Source: Oehlia diaphana (taxonomy: Eukaryota; Glomeromycota; Glomeromycetes; Glomerales; Glomeraceae). Taken from it: a DNA stretch of 24,462 nt. The notes beneath the pieces were generated by a model. That model ran no database searches. It saw only the letters and a list, made by a program, of their open reading frames with translations, and was not told the DNA's origin. Shown in pieces: positions 20,171 through 24,462 of this stretch; within the stretch, counting starts at the first letter, position 1; every line of letters begins with the position of its first letter. Where the stretch lies: NCBI GenBank assembly GCA_003833135.1, contig QZLH01000791.1, forward strand, positions 34,703 to 59,164, given 5' to 3'. Made by a program: the position numbers and the translations under genes.

Positions 20171-21342
20171 ATGACCGATCGTTCGCCATCTCCCAATCCA
20201 CGTAAACAATCCGACGCATCTTCTCTTCTTCTAGAACTCGCTAAAATTTTTTGTCTAAAGAAATTTTCTCGAGCTTTAATTAATAATAAACCTTTATTAA
20301 ACAATGATATTGATGATCATTATAAACCTAATATAACTCATGATCTTAAATCGTTTCATAAATATAATTTTCCTTCTTTTAATGACGAAGATCTTGAAAG
20401 ATTAAATTTAGATCATTATTTATTTCGATTTCAATGGCAAAGTAATTTTTCCTCCCCTATAGAACAAAATTTATTATCAGGTGGTTTAAAAGTACTTGAT
20501 GTGGGATGTGGATCTGGTACTTGGATTCTTGATATGGCAAAAGAATATCACCCTACAAATATTTATATTGGTATAGATATTTTACCAATCCTTCCTGATG
20601 AAAATTCTCGTCTTTCAAATACTGGTTTTATACAATGTGATCTTCTTAATGGAATCCCATTTCCTGATTCTACTTTTGATTTTGTTTGTGAAAGGTTCTT
20701 AATTTATCCTGATCTTACAGATTCTCAATGGAAATATCTTTTTTCTGAAATTAAAAGAGTATTAAAACCAGGTGGTTATCTGGAGATCATGGAATATCGT
20801 ATAGGTTTTGATAATCCCGGTCCAATAACTCAAAATAGAAATGATCAAGGTAAGCGAGATTAACCTAGTACATTGATACTACTGCATAAGTTCTAGTAGT
20901 TCTCACTATCATTATTTTTTTTTTTTTTATAAAGTCTTTAGATATTTGAATTCTAAGGGAATCGATCCAGAAACTACCATAAATTCAATTCCTCATATGT
21001 TGCAATCATCTTCATTTTCAGACTTTCATAAACAAGATAAAATTTGTCCGATAGGTCGTTGGGGTGGAGAAATTGGTTTGATGGTAAGTGGTTCATCCGG
21101 GATCCTCGTGATCCTCGTGATCCGTTAATAAAAAAAATCCTTCATATTAATTAATTTAATCATTATTATTTGTTGTTTAGATGCTAAATAGTTATGAAAC
21201 GTCCCAAAAAGCCTTAAATAAACGATTTCAACCAGGTTTAACGGAAGAAGAAACAGATGATTTATTTGCTTCTATCGCAAGTGAATTTGATGAGTACAAA
21301 ACTCAACTTGTAAATTTTAGATGTTATGCTCGAAAAAACTAA
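20171..21342 (+). CDS. SAM-dependent methyltransferase, three exons
   Basis: Exons 20171-20849, 20935-21083 and 21181-21342 join with GT-AG introns to 990 nt, giving 329 residues. This is a class I Rossmann-fold methyltransferase: motif I VLDVGCGSG (residues 108-116), an acidic ribose-binding Asp in IYIGIDI (D136), PFPDSTFDFV (163-172) and LKPGGYLEIMEY (198-209). The N-terminal part HYLFRFQWQSNF (82-93) is typical of LaeA/UMTA-like fungal methyltransferases. It transfers a methyl group from S-adenosylmethionine; the acceptor cannot be read from the sequence, and homology to LaeA does not prove a regulatory role. The Asn/Ser-rich first 60 residues are variable and carry no signal peptide. No disabling change was found. 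The start is the first ATG after the AT tract and gives a full N-terminus. Confidence 0.9.
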
Positions 21343-21775
21343 ACACTTTTTTTTTCAACTTTTGATGATTAATTAAAAAAAATAATAATTTGATTCATGA
21401 AACACGGCCAAATTTTTTATTTTCATTATAATATTCCACTCTACAATTTTTTTTTCTTTGTTATGTTTATTTCGCTATTATATTCCAAAAAATAACCAGA
21501 TCAAGATAATAGATAGATTAATTCATTATTGAATATATTTTTAACGTATACCTTTTTTACTTTTTAATTAGACGAACCTAATTTTTTCTTTTTATTTATT
21601 ACACGGAATCGAACGAAGGAAAATTTTACATCATTTTTTTAATTTAATAACGTTAAAAATTTCTCGTGATTGATTTATACTATATTAAGTATAAAAAAAT
21701 TTGAGAATTTAGATTATACGCAAAAACAAAAAAAAAACAAACAAAAAAAAAAAAAAAAAAAAATTTTTTAAAAAA

Positions 21776-21808
<33 letters not shown>

Positions 21809-21822
21809 AACAATTTTTTAAA
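21343..21822. other. Intergenic region with A-rich leader
   Basis: Contains the 3' flank of the methyltransferase gene. From about 21720 to 21806 nearly all bases are A, with a TTTTTTAAAAAAA break, ending 16 bp before the next ATG. Such poly(dA:dT) tracts exclude nucleosomes and often form promoters in fungi. If transcribed, it would be an A-rich 5' leader. No other feature is seen. Confidence 0.6.
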
Positions 21823-22799
21823 ATGAATTTATTAGAATATATTCGGTCATTCTTCTTTAGAGTCAATATTAATGATGAACGACAAAGAACATTTGTTCTT
21901 AACCTATGTACAAAATTTTTGTCTTCAGATACCCGTTCTTTTGGAATTCAAACTAATAATCTTAGTCGTTTTGAAATTGATAAACTATATAAATTAGTAT
22001 TTCGATCAAATGATGTCAAAATGTATTTTTCTCCTAATTCATTTATAACTTTTAACATAATTCAATATTCATTAGCGAGTATTTTACCAATTTGTAAAGT
22101 ATGGTTTCAACCTTATGTTGAAAGTTTAAGGAAATTAGACAAAGAAAAAAGAAGAGAATGGGAACAAAATAGTAATATGAATAATCAAGTAGATAGTATG
22201 AAGAATGATTTAATTAATAATATCGGTCAAATTTTACCTGGTTTTAATTATCTTATTGATTTCAATTGGGAGTTTTATGAGAATAATCGACATCATGAAG
22301 TTGGTGATTTGGTTTTTGGATCAGATTATGGTGTTATTATTGTTATTGAAACTAAGTGGTTTAATACTGATACTTTAAGCAAAGCGAAAGTAAACGCTAG
22401 AAAAAAAGCTAAAAACCGAGTTAAAAAGTATAGAGGATATGCGCAAGAAAAATTTATTGCGGTAAAAGCAATTGGGGCTGTTTTTACAAATGATACAGGA
22501 AATTCCATTCAGTTTGTAGATGATCAAGATATGGGAATCGCCAAAATTATTGAAATTTATACTCATTATCCTTATAATTTCGACTGTGGTAGGATTTCAT
22601 TAGTTAATCTGTGTTTAATCTTTTTTTTTTTGTTTTCGTAAACTAATAATTTTTTTATAAAATACTAGAAGAATGGGGAGAAAGTCCAGAAAAACGGGGA
22701 ATATTAAAAACCATTCTATCTTATATTGTAATAGTATTATTAGCCATTGTTGCTGTAATTGTAGGTTTAACTATTTTAACCGTTCCGGAAACTTTATAA
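21823..22799 (+). CDS. PD-(D/E)XK nuclease-like protein, C-terminal TM
   Basis: Exons 21823-22588 and 22669-22799 join through a GT-AG intron to 897 nt, giving 298 residues. The core looks like a PD-(D/E)XK fold: E159-V-G-D162-L-V-F, then a hydrophobic strand VIIVIE leading to E176-T-K178-W, then a Lys-rich helix with Q208 (RGYAQ) and a strand IGAVFTND. Spacing between the Asp and the ExK is 14 residues, usual for the fold. Residues about 270-292 (ILSYIVIVLLAIVAVIVGL) are one strongly hydrophobic helix near the C-terminus, leaving a six-residue tail. The protein is thus predicted to be tail-anchored, with the nuclease-like domain in the cytosol or nucleoplasm. There is no N-terminal signal peptide. 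The helix exists only after splicing, because read-through of the intron ends at 22641. No damage was found. Activity and substrate are unknown; a non-catalytic role is possible. Confidence 0.78.
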
Positions 22800-23780
22800 T
22801 CAAATTACTATTTTTAAAACAATATTTAATGTATCTGTACATTTTAAATGTTTATCTAATAATACTTTTGATACAACGATAAAGTTCTTTTATGACAAAT
22901 TAAAGATTCAATATTTTAATATTTTAAATTGAATTATTATTTTCTACGCACTCACGTAAAATGCGGGATGTAATAAAATGGAAAAAAAAATCTGTTCCTA
23001 GAGTAACAGTAAAAATGAAAAATGGAGAGTGTGATGCATTGTAGTAATTACTAATACATTATCTCTAATCTAAACTTATTCAAACATAACTCCGCAGCAA
23101 AACAAGAGGGGTGCATTTTGTGCAGGACGTGTAAATTAATTTTTTTTTGACTCCTTATTAAGGAAAACCATTCGACTTTTCGTCAGGAGAATTTTATATA
23201 ACATGTAGTTTGCTTAAATGACGTTAATAGACAAACTATTTTGTTCGTTATTCGTATTACCCGCCATTCCGCAATTGATATATTTGCGTCATTTTTTCTT
23301 GGGAAATTGAAATCCAAGTTATAATAAATTATCTAATCATTGAATCCTATAAATGTCATTGATTTCCATGTTATCAATATCATATAAAAAATCATGTCTT
23401 TCGGATGACATTCTGATGAAGTGCAGAAATTTTTAAGCATAAAGAAAAAGTTTTTATAATCTTTTTTTTTTTTTTTTCATACAACCCGTATCAATATATA
23501 TTTTTTTGAACAGGCCAAATACAAATTATGTACATACGACAAAAATTTTTAAAGTTTGTTTTCTAATAATTTAAAATGCTTCATAACCTTTCATAGAAAA
23601 TTTCCTCACTTCTTCGTAAAAAGTATAACTTAGGATAATTTTTATAAATTTCTAATGAAACCTACCACAAATTTTGGACCGACCATTTCCTATTGCGTGA
23701 TTCATATATTATTTAAAAATAAATTTAATAAAATATTTCTTACTAAGTTTTAAATGAAATACAAAACTATGACTATCTTT
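22800..23780. other. Intergenic AT-rich DNA
   Basis: Includes the 3' flank of the PD-(D/E)XK-like gene and a 17-nt T run near 23463-23479. A 27-codon ATG frame starting at 22961 (MRDVIKWKKKSVPRV) has no support beyond its composition. No inverted repeat or RNA gene was recognised. Confidence 0.5.
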
Positions 23781-23784
23781 ACTG

Positions 23785-24115
23785 CTTTACTGCTACTATC
23801 AGATGGTAATAAATTCTATCATCTTCCGTTTATTTTACTTTAATAATAGCAATAATAATTGGTTTATTATCACATAATGTAACTTTTTTAGAATTATTCA
23901 TCTCGGCTTCCTCAATTCCATCAATATTATTATTTCTGGGAAGTTAAATATAATTAATTTTTGGAATTCAAATTAATAGTAATTCTTTGTGAAGTTGATG
24001 CTTTAAAAATTTTTATATGGATTAATGTTTTTAAGAATTTTCGAGAAAATAACAATAACACGTGAAATACTGTGGGTACACATTTAGTCTATTTTCACCC
24101 TTAATATCAAATGCA
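23785..24115 (-). pseudogene. Possible TLDc-domain relic
   Basis: On the minus strand, from about 23942 down, the frame reads NNNIDGIEEAEMNNSKKV then TLCDNKPIIIAIIKVK, a TAA, then TEDDRIYYHL in the same frame. The C-D-N-K-P...I-K-V-K...T-E pattern resembles the TLDc-domain stretch (LCDNKP...IKVKGTEE) common in Rhizophagus BTB/TLDc proteins. Farther upstream on this strand, protein-like fragments in other frames (ISAFDIKGENRLNVYPQ, KASTSQRITINLNSKN) suggest more of the same decayed gene, but these do not match anything I recognise. The stop and frame changes argue for a pseudogene. Low confidence. Confidence 0.33.
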
Positions 24116-24293
24116 GATATATATATATATATATAAACTTGTTAGGATTGATATGGCATTGTAAAGCAATTTACAAGATAGTTAACTAAAGAGAGAATGT
24201 TTCAAATATAACTTAAGAAGCATGCATATTATCTTGAAAGACTTCTCATACGACAAGAAAAAATGTCATACTATAATACCCTATAAAAAAATT

Positions 24294-24416
24294 GGATACG
24301 TTTTTTATAAAGTTTTCATACGATTTTTTTCCTTAGAAATAACGTATCTTGATAGGATACGGAAAAATGCACAATTCCGTATCACTAAAAATATGGTTTG
24401 GATACGGAATTTGCAC
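24294..24416. repeat. Cluster of GATACGG direct and inverted repeats
   Basis: The word GATACG or its complement occurs five times here. GATACGGAA (24356-24364) and TTCCGTATC (24375-24383) form a perfect 9-bp inverted pair. A third copy, GATACGGAATTTGCAC, begins near 24401 and resembles the complement of the second. This may be the edge of a transposon or a fragment of a repeat running out of the window. The 72-codon frame across it is unsupported. Confidence 0.55.
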
Positions 24417-24462
24417 GGGATTCATATGGAATTTACATGATTTGATCACTGATTTTATCACG

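Noticed and set aside
22326..22566. Two minus-strand open frames
   Set aside because: They are antisense shadows of the PD-(D/E)XK-like coding exon.

Overview
The window looks like nuclear DNA of an arbuscular mycorrhizal fungus (Glomeromycotina, most like Rhizophagus). The evidence is very AT-rich intergenic DNA, short GT-AG introns of about 55-110 bp, and genes from families expanded in that lineage: an HSPA12-like Hsp70 ATPase, two kinases of the Rhizophagus TKL/Sel1-associated expansion, a LaeA-like SAM methyltransferase, and a PD-(D/E)XK-like protein with a C-terminal membrane anchor. No tRNA, rRNA or CRISPR was seen. The assignment rests on remembered family sequences, not on a search.

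Layout. 1-893: intergenic, with a 15-bp hairpin and a TATA box. 894-3505 (+): a ten-exon Hsp70-like gene that I rebuilt exon by exon. It gives an uninterrupted 559-residue reading frame and needs a 20-nt and a 5-nt microexon. Its first intron carries a 250-bp Tourist/PIF-Harbinger-type MITE with a TTA target duplication. 3506-6590: gene-poor DNA with scrambled inverted repeats, a weak coding relic on the minus strand, and three diverged copies of a repeat unit, one of them split by a 249-bp hAT-type MITE with an 8-bp target duplication. About 6590-8960: a noncoding block that recurs in the same orientation at about 16420-19190.

9184-10622 (-) and 13426-15659 (+) are two divergently arranged kinase genes of different subfamilies, and both are decayed. 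They carry stops and frameshifts yet are still readable from N-terminus to the tail exons. The plus-strand copy keeps a tail of six symmetric phase-1 exons, one of 12 nt. The 2.8 kb between them holds a small TTTGTAAC inverted-repeat element and two other inverted repeats. The repeated block lies outside each kinase's 3' end.

20171-21342 (+) encodes an intact three-exon, 329-residue SAM methyltransferase. 21823-22799 (+) encodes an intact two-exon, 298-residue PD-(D/E)XK-like protein with a C-terminal transmembrane helix. The right end (22800-24462) holds a possible TLDc-domain relic on the minus strand and a cluster of GATACGG inverted repeats. The genes do not form a pathway. This is an accessory, repeat-rich segment with three intact and at least two broken lineage-expanded genes.
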